Assembly: GCA_021201135.1 (NCBI GenBank)
Contig: JAJQGT010000006.1
Location: 1 to 64,000, forward strand
DNA length: 64,000 nucleotides
Source: Oscillospiraceae bacterium
GTDB lineage: Bacteria > Bacillota > Clostridia > Oscillospirales > Ruminococcaceae
Direction: 5' to 3'
Under the pieces are notes generated by a model. That model was not told the origin of the DNA. It made no database searches and saw nothing but the letters and a program-made list of their open reading frames with translations. The position numbers were made by a program, and so were the translations under genes. This document shows, in pieces, positions 54,113-62,957 of this stretch. How positions within the stretch are numbered: the stretch's first letter is position 1; each line of letters opens with the position of its first letter.

Positions 54113-55062
54113 AAATAAAATCAACAGAGTCATTTGTATATAAAGTGAAATCCGAAGCGGCTGAGTCGGTATCTGGAAGAAAAAAGTCGGATGCCTGTCT
54201 CTTGGGAATGCTTCTTATGAGTGAAAATTCCGACACAGGAATTGTCTACGGAACCGACAACGAAGTATGCAAAGATTTATTTATCAGGCTCATCCGGCAT
54301 GTAATCCCCGATAACAATAGTATCGGCGAAGAGATTGTACGTCACCGCGGCAGGCTTCCTGAATATAAAATCTCGGTTTCTGAGAAAGAAAGCACAAATG
54401 CGATTCTCACAAGACTTGATATCGCGAGTCTTGATTGCACAGAGCTTCTGTCCCGGGCGGACAAGCTTGCGGATTCAATTTTCGGTGCATTTATGACCGG
54501 AGTTTTTCTGAGCGGAGGGAGAGTGACAGACCCTCAGAGGGAATATCACCTTGAGATAGCTGTCCCGAAAAGTGCGGACGACAGGCTCTATAACGGCATA
54601 AGCGAGCTTTTGGAGAAGCATATAGGGCTTGTCGCAAAACGCCTCACCCGTGGCGAGCATAAAATCCTGTATTTCAAGGACAGCGAAAACATTGAGGACA
54701 TGCTTACCCTCATAGGAGCCACCGGCGCAAGCCTCGAAGTGATGAATACGAAGGTTTACAAAGATATCCGAAATCGTGCCAACAGAGCAACAAACTGCGA
54801 CACTGCCAATCTCGAGCGTCAGAACATTTCAGCACAGAAACAGCTCGAAGCCATAAAAGTAATCGAAAACTCTCCCAAGGGATTGTCTCAGCTTTCGGAC
54901 GAGCTCAGGGAAGCGGCAAATCTGAGGCTCAAGTATCCCGAATATGCTCTGAGTGACCTTGCGGCGGAATTTAATCCTCCGCTGTCTCGCTCGGGAGTGA
55001 ATCACAGATTCAAAAGACTTATAGAAATTGCGGATAACATAAACAAATCAAAAGAAGGGTAA
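54109..55062 (+). CDS. whiA: WhiA DNA-binding protein
   Basis: 317 residues. An N-terminal degenerate LAGLIDADG-homing-endonuclease domain (FGAFMTGVFLSGGRVTDPQREYHLEI) and a C-terminal helix-turn-helix (LSDLAAEFNPPLSRSGVNHRFKRL) are the defining features. WhiA is a sporulation factor in Streptomyces; in Firmicutes it affects cell division and chromosome segregation. It overlaps rapZ and lies two bases before dnaE. Confidence 0.95.
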   Translation: MKIKSTESFVYKVKSEAAESVSGRKKSDACLLGMLLMSENSDTGIVYGTDNEVCKDLFIRLIRHVIPDNNSIGEEIVRHRGRLPEYKISVSEKESTNAILTRLDIASLDCTELLSRADKLADSIFGAFMTGVFLSGGRVTDPQREYHLEIAVPKSADDRLYNGISELLEKHIGLVAKRLTRGEHKILYFKDSENIEDMLTLIGATGASLEVMNTKVYKDIRNRANRATNCDTANLERQNISAQKQLEAIKVIENSPKGLSQLSDELREAANLRLKYPEYALSDLAAEFNPPLSRSGVNHRFKRLIEIADNINKSKEG

Positions 55063-55064
55063 CT

Positions 55065-58000
55065 ATGGCGAATTTTGTCCATCTTCATGTTCATAGTGAA
55101 TATTCGCTTCTTGACGGTGCATGCAGGCTGAAAAGCCTTGTAAACCGTGTCAAGGAGCTTGGGATGGACTCTGTCGCTGTGACCGATCACGGGAACGTTT
55201 TTGCGACCGTTGAATTTTATAAAATAGCCAAAGCCGCAGGAATAAAGCCTATTATAGGCTGTGAAATGTACGTCGCCCCGAGGACGAGATTCGACAAGGC
55301 TGGTAAGATAGACAACCCATATCACCTGATAATACTTTGCAAGAATGAAACCGGCTACAAAAATCTCTGTAAGCTCACGTCGCTTTCCTATACCGAAGGC
55401 TTTTATCGCAAGCCGAGAATCGACTTTGAGCTTCTTGAAAGATACCATGAAGGTCTTGTTTGCTTGTCCGGTTGTATAGCGGGCGAAGTTCCGAGGCTTC
55501 TGAGCGCCGGAGATTACGAGAACGCCAGGAAAACGGTTCTCAAATATCGTGCACTTTTCGGCGACGATTATTATATTGAAGTTCAGAATCACGACTTTTC
55601 CGATGAGACGGATATTTTGCCGTATCTTTTCAAGCTCAGTGACGAAACCGGCGTCCGACTTGCCGCCACGAACGATGCCCACTATATCAACCGCTCAGAC
55701 GCACCCGCACAGAAGGTGCTGATGAGAATTGCAACAAATACTGCGCTTGACGACCCTGACGGCATGAGCTTTCCGAATGATGAGTTTTATATCAAATCAG
55801 AGGAAGAAATGCTTGCGGCATTTCCCGGTCATCCGGAAGCCGTTTATAACACTATTGAAATCGCAGATAAATGCAACGTTGAGTTTGAATTCGGAGTAAC
55901 AAAGCTCCCTGCATTCTCAATAGAGGGTGTCACCGACAACGAGGCATATCTTCGGCAGATGAGCCTTGATGGGCTTAAAAAACGCTATGGCGACAATATC
56001 ACCGATGAGATAAAAGAACGCCTTGAATATGAGCTCGGAATAATATCCGGCATGGGCTATGTCAACTATTATCTCATAGTGTGGGATTTTATCAATTACG
56101 CCAAAACACACGGAATCCCTGTAGGACCGGGCAGAGGCTCGGGTGCCGGAAGCTTGGTCGCCTATTGCATTGGAATTACCGGCATCGACCCGATAAAGTA
56201 TAATCTTCTTTTCGAAAGATTTCTGAATCCCGAGCGGGTCTCAATGCCCGACTTCGATATCGACTTCTGCATTGAGGGCAGACAGGACGTTATCGACTAT
56301 GTGAAACGCCGTTATGGCGAGGACCATGTGGCGCAGATAGTCACATTCGGAACAATGGCGGCAAAGAACGCCGTCCGTGATTGCGGCAGGGTCATGGGAA
56401 TTTCCTACAGCGTTGTTGACAAAGTCGCAAAAGCGATTCAGTTCGGAGAGACTTTAAGCGATGTAAAGGAGAACTCTCCCGAGGTCAAGGAGCTTTATAA
56501 CACCTCGCCACAGGTGAAAGAGCTCATAGACATGGCGGAACAGATTGAGGGAATGCCGCGACACTGTTCAACCCATGCGGCGGGAGTAGTAATCACTGCC
56601 GGACCTGTTTCCGACTACGTTCCCCTTATGACCAACGATGGTCAGCTTGTAACGCAGTATACGATGGGAGTCCTTGAAAGCCTCGGAATCCTGAAAATTG
56701 ACTTTTTGGGACTCCGGAACTTAACTGTTATCCGCGATGCGGTAAGAGAAATAAGGAAGAAAGAGCCCGATTTTGATATAGAGAAGATACCTCTCGATGA
56801 CAAAGAGGTTTACAAAATGCTCGCAGACGGCGATACCGTCGGAGTGTTCCAATTCGAATCTCAGGGGATGACAAGCACCATTATGCGGCTTGTCCCGGAG
56901 GACATAGAAGATCTGATAGCGGTTATCTCCCTTTATCGCCCCGGACCTATGGATTCTATTCCGACATATATCCGAAACCGCCATAATAAAGACTTGGTTA
57001 CCTATAAAACTCCTCTTCTGAAGCCGATTCTGGACGTTACCTACGGCTGTATCGTCTATCAGGAGCAGGTAATGCAGATTTTCCGCAGTCTTGCCGGTTA
57101 TTCCTACGGCAGAGCAGACATAGTCCGCAGGGCTATGGCGAAGAAAAAGCATGACGTACTTGAAAACGAAAGAAAAGCCTTTATCTATGGTGAAAAGAAC
57201 CCCGATGGTTCTGTGAACTGTTGCGGCTGCATAGCAAACGGTATCTCCGAAAAAGTGGCAAACGAGCTTTTCGATGAGATGACCAGCTTCGCTTCCTATG
57301 CTTTCAACAAGTCTCATGCTGCCGCTTATGCTACGGTTGCCTACGAAACGGCATATCTCAAACGTCACTATTTCAAAGAGTATATGTCGGCACTCCTGAC
57401 GAGCGTCCTCGACAACGTTGCAAAGATAACCGAGTATTCGGCTGAATGCGAGTCGAAGGGCGTCAGGATTCTTCCTCCTGATATAAACCAGAGTAAGGAT
57501 GATTTCGTCCCAGTTGATGAAGGCATCCGCTACGGGCTTTTGGCGGTAAAAAGTCTCGGCAAAAGCGCGATAAACGCGATTTTGCAGGAACGTGAGAAAA
57601 ACGGCAAGTATCAGTCACTTGTGGATTTTATCCAGAGAACTCATTCAAACGAGGTTACCGTCCGCTCAATAGAAAGCCTCATAAAATGTGGGGCGTTTGA
57701 CTGCTTCAGGACAAATCGCCGGCAGATGCTTTCGAGCTATGACAAGATTCTCGGTGCTGTTTCAAGTGAGTCAAGAGCCGGTATAGACGGTCAGATTGAT
57801 CTGTTTGGCAGTGCGGAGAAAGCTCCTGTGGAAATGTCGCTTCCGCATGTAGAAGAGTATTCGCTTGCGGAGCTTCTGGAAATGGAGAAGGAGACGACGG
57901 GAATATATATTTCCGGTCATCCGCTCTCGGCATATACTGGTTGGATGACAGCCTCGGGAATGACGACCGCAAAGAAGATTATTGACGGAGCTTCGGATAA

Positions 58001-58526
58001 TCCTCCGACATACAAGGACAAGCAGGAAGTCAGCATAATGGCGATTTTCCGCTCGAAGAGGGTTCACAACACCAAGAACGGAGCGATGATGGCGTTCTGC
58101 GTGGTTGAGGATGCAACCTCTGAAATCGAGGCTGTGGTATTCCCGAATATTTACGAATCGGCAAGAAATCTTTTGATGAACGGTTCACGACTTGCGATAA
58201 CCGGCAGGCTTTCCATCAAGGATGAGGAAACGCCGAAGATTCTTGCAGACAGCATCCAGAGTGTGGATGATTATGTAGGAGAGCTTAAGAAAAGACCCCT
58301 TTGCCTGAAGCTTGAATCGACCGAAAAAGACAAAATTTTGGCTCTTCGTAAGCTCTGCGAAGCAAATAGCGGAGACGACAGGCTTATAGGCTATCTCTCC
58401 GATATGAAAAAGTCTACCGACATAAAAGGCGCAAACAAAATAAACATCAGCAACGAAACCATCTCAGAGCTGATAAAAATATTCGGCGTTGATAACGTCA
58501 AGTTTACCGTCAAGAAAGGACAATGA
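55065..58526 (+). CDS. dnaE: DNA polymerase III alpha subunit DnaE
   Basis: 1153-residue C-family polymerase. PHP domain at the N terminus (VHLHVHSEYSLLDG), the palm with PGRGSGAGSLVAY and the metal aspartates in MPDFDIDFC, fingers, a tandem helix-hairpin-helix, and a C-terminal OB-fold (VSIMAIFRSKRVHNTK). The order is that of DnaE, not PolC, which should be elsewhere. It starts two bases after whiA. An AAAGGA site near its 3' end serves the GH26 gene. Confidence 0.96.
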   Translation: MANFVHLHVHSEYSLLDGACRLKSLVNRVKELGMDSVAVTDHGNVFATVEFYKIAKAAGIKPIIGCEMYVAPRTRFDKAGKIDNPYHLIILCKNETGYKNLCKLTSLSYTEGFYRKPRIDFELLERYHEGLVCLSGCIAGEVPRLLSAGDYENARKTVLKYRALFGDDYYIEVQNHDFSDETDILPYLFKLSDETGVRLAATNDAHYINRSDAPAQKVLMRIATNTALDDPDGMSFPNDEFYIKSEEEMLAAFPGHPEAVYNTIEIADKCNVEFEFGVTKLPAFSIEGVTDNEAYLRQMSLDGLKKRYGDNITDEIKERLEYELGIISGMGYVNYYLIVWDFINYAKTHGIPVGPGRGSGAGSLVAYCIGITGIDPIKYNLLFERFLNPERVSMPDFDIDFCIEGRQDVIDYVKRRYGEDHVAQIVTFGTMAAKNAVRDCGRVMGISYSVVDKVAKAIQFGETLSDVKENSPEVKELYNTSPQVKELIDMAEQIEGMPRHCSTHAAGVVITAGPVSDYVPLMTNDGQLVTQYTMGVLESLGILKIDFLGLRNLTVIRDAVREIRKKEPDFDIEKIPLDDKEVYKMLADGDTVGVFQFESQGMTSTIMRLVPEDIEDLIAVISLYRPGPMDSIPTYIRNRHNKDLVTYKTPLLKPILDVTYGCIVYQEQVMQIFRSLAGYSYGRADIVRRAMAKKKHDVLENERKAFIYGEKNPDGSVNCCGCIANGISEKVANELFDEMTSFASYAFNKSHAAAYATVAYETAYLKRHYFKEYMSALLTSVLDNVAKITEYSAECESKGVRILPPDINQSKDDFVPVDEGIRYGLLAVKSLGKSAINAILQEREKNGKYQSLVDFIQRTHSNEVTVRSIESLIKCGAFDCFRTNRRQMLSSYDKILGAVSSESRAGIDGQIDLFGSAEKAPVEMSLPHVEEYSLAELLEMEKETTGIYISGHPLSAYTGWMTASGMTTAKKIIDGASDNPPTYKDKQEVSIMAIFRSKRVHNTKNGAMMAFCVVEDATSEIEAVVFPNIYESARNLLMNGSRLAITGRLSIKDEETPKILADSIQSVDDYVGELKKRPLCLKLESTEKDKILALRKLCEANSGDDRLIGYLSDMKKSTDIKGANKINISNETISELIKIFGVDNVKFTVKKGQ

Positions 58527-58528
58527 CA

Positions 58529-60088
58529 ATGAAAAAATTACTTCAAGGCTTAGTCTGTATGCTCGCCATTGCGGCGATACTGTGCACAACCGCTTGCGGC
58601 ACAGCCGTTATGGAAAATGCAACCTTCGGCGATGTAAGAAGCGAGTATAATACCTCACTTGACTTAACCGAGAACACCTATACCGAGAACAATGCTCCGA
58701 GCGATTATTATCAGCTTCTTGAATTTGAGGATGGAACCTTGGGCGGGAGCTGTAAGGTAACTTCAAACGAGCTGTTTTCCGGCGGAGCAGGCGTTACCGG
58801 TCTCAATTCCGACAGCGATTCGATGGTAATTTCTTTTGAGATCGAAAATTCAGGCTTCTACAATCTGACCGTTTCGGCATATACAGCGAATGCCGGCAGA
58901 ACCAATTATGCCAATCTTGACGGAAGCTATATCGGCTCGGTTGAGTGCGAGGTCGGTGGGGAAGTCTGTGATGTCACACTCGAGTATATCTATCTCAGTG
59001 CAGGCACTCACGAGTTTTCGATGACCGTAAGCTGGGGCTGGGTCGACTATGATTGCCTGACAATAACCACTTCCGATATAAATATAGAAGATGTCTATAA
59101 CGTTACATGCTCACTCAGTAATGAAAATGCCGATGACAACACAGTAAGGCTTTATAATTTCCTGTGTGATATTTACGGCAAATACACCTTGACGGGTCAG
59201 TTCGCCGACTCAAGCAGAGATTCCGAAGAGTACGAGTGGATTACTTCCATCACCGGTGAAGAGTTTGCTGTTTTAGGTCTCGACATGATGAACTATACTC
59301 CAGTCGCTCAGGCTAATAATGCTTCAACCGAGACCGTCGAGAGAGCATATGACTGGTATGTCAACTGCGGAGGAATTGTCCAGATTTGCTGGCATTGGCA
59401 GTCGCCCGAGGGCTATGTATCCGATGACGGTGCATGGTACAGCTCATTCTACACCGAATATTCGACAATAGATCTCGATAAGGCTATGAACGGCGAGGAC
59501 GAAGAGCTCTACAACCTTTTGGTTGAAGATATGCACGAGATAGCTTCAAAGCTTCAGATTCTCAGAGACTATGGCGTTCCCATCCTTTGGAGACCTCTCC
59601 ACGAGGCTTCCGGTGAATGGTTCTGGTGGGGAGATTGCTCCGCCGAGAGCTACATCAAGCTCTACAGACTTATGTACGAGATATTCACCGAGGAATACGA
59701 GCTCACAAATCTCATCTGGGTCTGGAACGGTCAGGATGCCGATTGGTATCCGGGAGACGACGTTGTTGACATAATCGCTTGGGATATTTATCCCGGTGAA
59801 AACGAGTATTCGTCTCAGGCGGCAACCTTTATTGAAGCTTATAAGTGCTCCGACGAGACCAAGCTCGTAGCACTTTCCGAGAACGGTTGCATCCCAGACC
59901 CTGATAATCTTCAGCAGGACAACATCCATTGGCTCTACTGGGGCGTATGGAGCGGAGACTTCGTCTACACATGGAAAGGCTATAACGAGTCCTACACCGA
60001 AGAAAGTATGCTCATCAAGGCGTACCAGAGTGATTATACGCTTACGCTTGCGGAGCTCCCCGACCTGACAAAGTACAGGCTTGACTGA
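58529..60088 (+). CDS. GH26 beta-mannanase lipoprotein with a CBM35-like module
   Basis: 519 residues. Lipoprotein signal with lipobox TTAC (Cys23), a Thr/Asn linker, a beta-sandwich at about 60-182 like CBM35/CBM6 (YQLLEFEDGT, GFYNLTVSAYTANAG, GWVDYDCLTIT), then a GH26 barrel. The acid/base is Glu359 in WRPLHEASGEWFWWG, and the nucleophile is Glu451 in LVALSENGC. It hydrolyses beta-1,4-mannan at the cell surface. ATG at 58529 is eight bases after AAAGGA; another ATG six bases earlier overlaps dnaE. It sits directly behind dnaE. Confidence 0.92.
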   Translation: MKKLLQGLVCMLAIAAILCTTACGTAVMENATFGDVRSEYNTSLDLTENTYTENNAPSDYYQLLEFEDGTLGGSCKVTSNELFSGGAGVTGLNSDSDSMVISFEIENSGFYNLTVSAYTANAGRTNYANLDGSYIGSVECEVGGEVCDVTLEYIYLSAGTHEFSMTVSWGWVDYDCLTITTSDINIEDVYNVTCSLSNENADDNTVRLYNFLCDIYGKYTLTGQFADSSRDSEEYEWITSITGEEFAVLGLDMMNYTPVAQANNASTETVERAYDWYVNCGGIVQICWHWQSPEGYVSDDGAWYSSFYTEYSTIDLDKAMNGEDEELYNLLVEDMHEIASKLQILRDYGVPILWRPLHEASGEWFWWGDCSAESYIKLYRLMYEIFTEEYELTNLIWVWNGQDADWYPGDDVVDIIAWDIYPGENEYSSQAATFIEAYKCSDETKLVALSENGCIPDPDNLQQDNIHWLYWGVWSGDFVYTWKGYNESYTEESMLIKAYQSDYTLTLAELPDLTKYRLD

Positions 60089-60126
60089 CACTAATCCAAC
60101 ACTAAAATATATTTGGAGGAATTATA

Positions 60127-60750
60127 ATGATTAAACTACTATTCCAAGGCGACAGCATAACCGACATGGGCAGAGACCGTGAAAACATTCACGACCTCGG
60201 TTGGGGATATCCCCGCTATGCCGCACCCGCACTTAAGGAGCTTTGCCCGGATGTCGAGTTCGAGTTTGTTGACCTTGCAATCGGCGGAGACCAGACAAGT
60301 AATCTTGTTGAACGTCTCGAGAGCGACTTTGTTGAGGTTCAGCCGGACATCTGCTCGATTCTCATCGGCATCAACGATGTATGGAGCCATGCAGGTGAAA
60401 GAGACTGGATGAGCGACGAGCAATTCGAGAAGAACTACAGAACAATTCTTGACGCAATGAAGGAAAGGACCCATGCAAGAATCATGCTTATGGAACCGTT
60501 CCTGATTCCCGTTCCCGACAAGCTCTACTTCAGGGAGGACCTTTACAAGAAAACCGAGGTCATAAGAAAGCTTGCCCGTGAGTATGCGGATGTCTATGTC
60601 CCACTTGACGGACTTCTCAATTCCGCATTCATAGGCGACGACCCGGTTACGTTCGCCGAGGACGGCGTTCATCCCACCGAAAAGGGCGCAAGGCTCATCG
60701 GACAGATTTACGCCGAGTACATGAAGAAGATTGTGGACAAGATAAAGTAA
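60127..60750 (+). CDS. SGNH/GDSL-family hydrolase
   Basis: 207 residues. Block I FQGDSITDMG (Ser nucleophile), block II Gly in LAIGGDQTSNL, block III LIGINDVW, block V DGVHPTEKG (Asp/His) form the whole SGNH set. No signal peptide, so cytoplasmic. Members of this group include acetyl-xylan or acetyl-mannan esterases, and its position 38 bases after a mannanase suggests deacetylation of hemicellulose oligosaccharides. GGAGG lies before the ATG. Confidence 0.9.
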   Translation: MIKLLFQGDSITDMGRDRENIHDLGWGYPRYAAPALKELCPDVEFEFVDLAIGGDQTSNLVERLESDFVEVQPDICSILIGINDVWSHAGERDWMSDEQFEKNYRTILDAMKERTHARIMLMEPFLIPVPDKLYFREDLYKKTEVIRKLAREYADVYVPLDGLLNSAFIGDDPVTFAEDGVHPTEKGARLIGQIYAEYMKKIVDKIK

Positions 60751-60761
60751 TTTGAAGTTAA

Positions 60762-60803
60762 TGCGCTTCTCTTGGAAGAGGGAAGCGTATTTTCTTAAGA
60801 AAA
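60762..60803 (+). terminator. Terminator after the SGNH hydrolase gene
   Basis: An imperfect hairpin of CGCTTCTCTT with AGAGGGAAGCG (60764-60787) is followed by TATTTTCTT. A perfect 14-bp palindrome TTTTCTTAAGAAAA follows immediately. Confidence 0.65.
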
Positions 60804-60829
60804 ATAGGGCTTTATAGTGCATGGGGTTC

Positions 60830-60858
60830 TTGAAATATGTCGCTTGAAGTGGTATAAT
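60830..60858 (+). promoter_or_regulatory. Promoter of recJ
   Basis: TTGAAA (60830-60835), 17 bases, TATAAT (60853-60858), about 40 bases before the chosen recJ start. Confidence 0.72.
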
Positions 60859-60901
60859 ATCACCATTCGCAAATAAATCCCGGATGAAAGAAGGTTCAGG
60901 C

Positions 60902-62941
60902 ATGAAAAAGTGGGAGGTCAGAGCAATTAATACAAATGCTGTCGATGAGACCGTTAAAAATACCGACCTTTCCCGTCTCACAGCCGAGATTATGTCCGCA
61001 AGGGGATATAATAACCTTGATGATATAAAAGCCTTCTTTAACGGAACCGAACTAAGTGACCCTTATCTTCTTCCCGATATGGATAAGGCGGTTGCTACCA
61101 TAAATCAGGCAATCGAGAACGGTGAAACTATCTGCGTATATGGCGACTATGATTGTGACGGTGTCACTTCAACCGCAATTTTATATGACTACTTCATGAA
61201 TATGGGTGTTGAGACGCTTTGCTATATTCCCGAACGCAACGAGGGTTATGGTCTCAATATGCGTGCGGTTGACGAAATCCGCCAGAACGGCGCAACTCTG
61301 ATAGTAACAGTTGATAACGGCATAACCGCTGTCAGGGAAGCGGATTATATCTATGAGCTTGGCATGAAGCTTGTCATAACCGACCACCATCAGCCTGCGG
61401 AAGCCCTTCCGAGAGCCGAGGCGCTTGTCGACCCTTATCTTGAAAACTGCCAGTCAGAATTCAGGGATTTCGCGGGCGTCGGAGTCGCTTTGAAGCTTCT
61501 TTGTGCTCTTGAAGATGGCGGAGACGATTTTATTATCGAGCAGTACGCCGACATATGTGCAATAGGCACTATAGCTGACATAGTACCTCTTGTTTCGGAA
61601 AATAGAACCATAGTAAATATGGGCTTGAAACAGCTTAAATATACCGAGCGTGAAGGTCTCGTAAGTCTTATTGAGCAGAGTGGCATCAATCGCGATAATA
61701 TGAATTCGTCATCGGTTGCATACTTTCTGGCTCCCAGAATCAATGCCGCAGGGCGTTTTGGTTCGGCACTGACTGCTCTTGATATGCTCGTAACGGAAGG
61801 CGATGAAGCTGTTGGAAATGCCCGTAAATTGACAACCCTTAACGAACAAAGAAAGCAGTGCGAAGCAGAAATTGTTGCGGAAATAGGAAAGTATATTGCC
61901 GATAACCCGGATATAGTCCACGACAGAGTTATCGTTCTCAGCGGCAATGGCTGGCACCACGGCGTAATCGGAATAGTGGCGGCGCGGTTGCTTGAGAGAT
62001 ACGAAAAACCTGTTGTAATTCTTTCTGCAGATGATGACGGCTTTGCCGTAGGTTCGGCAAGAAGCATCCAAGGCTTCAATATTTTCAAGTGCTTCGATGC
62101 CTGCAAAGAAATATTAGTCAAGTACGGCGGTCACGAATGTGCCGGAGGCTTGACGGTCAAAGAATCCGATATCCCGAAGCTCAAAGAGATGATTCTTGAG
62201 TATGCAAAAGAGAATTTCCCCGTGATGCCGAGGTTCACTCTCACGGCTGACAAGCTTCTCAGAGGTGTGGATATAACAGAGCAGAATATCACTGACCTTG
62301 GGAGAATCGAGCCTTACGGTGCCGGAAATCCCGAGCCGCTGTTTGCGCTTTCCGGCGCGGCGGTTCTCAGGGTGGTTCCTCTCAAGAACGGCGAGCATAC
62401 CAAGCTTGAAGTGTCTTATGACGGTGTTCATCTCAGTTGCCTTATGTTCAGGAGGAAGACAGCTTCCGTCGGCATTAAAGCCGGCGATAAAGTAGACCTG
62501 ATGGGCACGCTTTCTATAAATGAATATAATGGCAAAAAGAGCTTTACGCTTACGGTGACGGATTACCGCCTCCACGGAATCAGACAAGAGAGCTATTTTG
62601 CGGCATACGATGCCTATGAGAGCTTCCGTCGGGGTGAGGAATTGCCTCCAGAAATCCTGAAAAAGGGCAGACCCGCCCGTGAAGAGCTTGTAGCGATATA
62701 CAAATATGCTTTCAACCTTGCGGCACCGTTCACGGTTACGAACCTGTCTGCCCGCCTCGGAATAAACTGCTTTAAGCTATCAGTGGCTGTCGATGCCTTC
62801 TGCGACACGGGGCTTTGCAGAGCCGCTGAAAACGGCTACATAGAAATGACTTCACCCAAAACAAGGGTTGACATAGAAAGCTCCGGGACGCTTCATCGTC
62901 TTGACAGCTTGATTAAAGAATATGAAATTGCACAAGAATAA
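60902..62941 (+). CDS. recJ: RecJ single-strand DNA exonuclease
   Basis: 679-residue 5'-3' ssDNA exonuclease. DHH domain: YGDYDCDGVTS (80-90), VTVDNG and TDHH (160-163) hold the metal ions. DHHA1 domain with GWHHGVIGIVAARL and GGHECAGGL, then an OB-fold. A C-terminal part of about 110 residues (after SFTLTVTDYRL) is an extension with a winged-helix-like ending. ATG at 60902 follows AAGAAGG by seven bases; a start 18 bases earlier has no site. It lies 16 bases before the relA/spoT gene. Confidence 0.93.
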   Translation: MKKWEVRAINTNAVDETVKNTDLSRLTAEIMSARGYNNLDDIKAFFNGTELSDPYLLPDMDKAVATINQAIENGETICVYGDYDCDGVTSTAILYDYFMNMGVETLCYIPERNEGYGLNMRAVDEIRQNGATLIVTVDNGITAVREADYIYELGMKLVITDHHQPAEALPRAEALVDPYLENCQSEFRDFAGVGVALKLLCALEDGGDDFIIEQYADICAIGTIADIVPLVSENRTIVNMGLKQLKYTEREGLVSLIEQSGINRDNMNSSSVAYFLAPRINAAGRFGSALTALDMLVTEGDEAVGNARKLTTLNEQRKQCEAEIVAEIGKYIADNPDIVHDRVIVLSGNGWHHGVIGIVAARLLERYEKPVVILSADDDGFAVGSARSIQGFNIFKCFDACKEILVKYGGHECAGGLTVKESDIPKLKEMILEYAKENFPVMPRFTLTADKLLRGVDITEQNITDLGRIEPYGAGNPEPLFALSGAAVLRVVPLKNGEHTKLEVSYDGVHLSCLMFRRKTASVGIKAGDKVDLMGTLSINEYNGKKSFTLTVTDYRLHGIRQESYFAAYDAYESFRRGEELPPEILKKGRPAREELVAIYKYAFNLAAPFTVTNLSARLGINCFKLSVAVDAFCDTGLCRAAENGYIEMTSPKTRVDIESSGTLHRLDSLIKEYEIAQE

Positions 62942-62957
62942 GTGAGGAGGGAACATT

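Noticed and set aside
59546-60091. 181-codon minus-strand open frame
   Set aside because: It is antisense to the GH26 catalytic domain; shadow frame.
60139-60981. 280-codon open frame on the minus strand
   Set aside because: It is antisense to the SGNH hydrolase and to the recJ promoter, and its sequence has no recognisable motif; it mirrors codon bias of the plus-strand genes.
62942-62957. Search for apt or a small gene between recJ and relA/spoT
   Set aside because: Only 16 bases lie between the two genes; there is no room for apt, so it is simply absent here.
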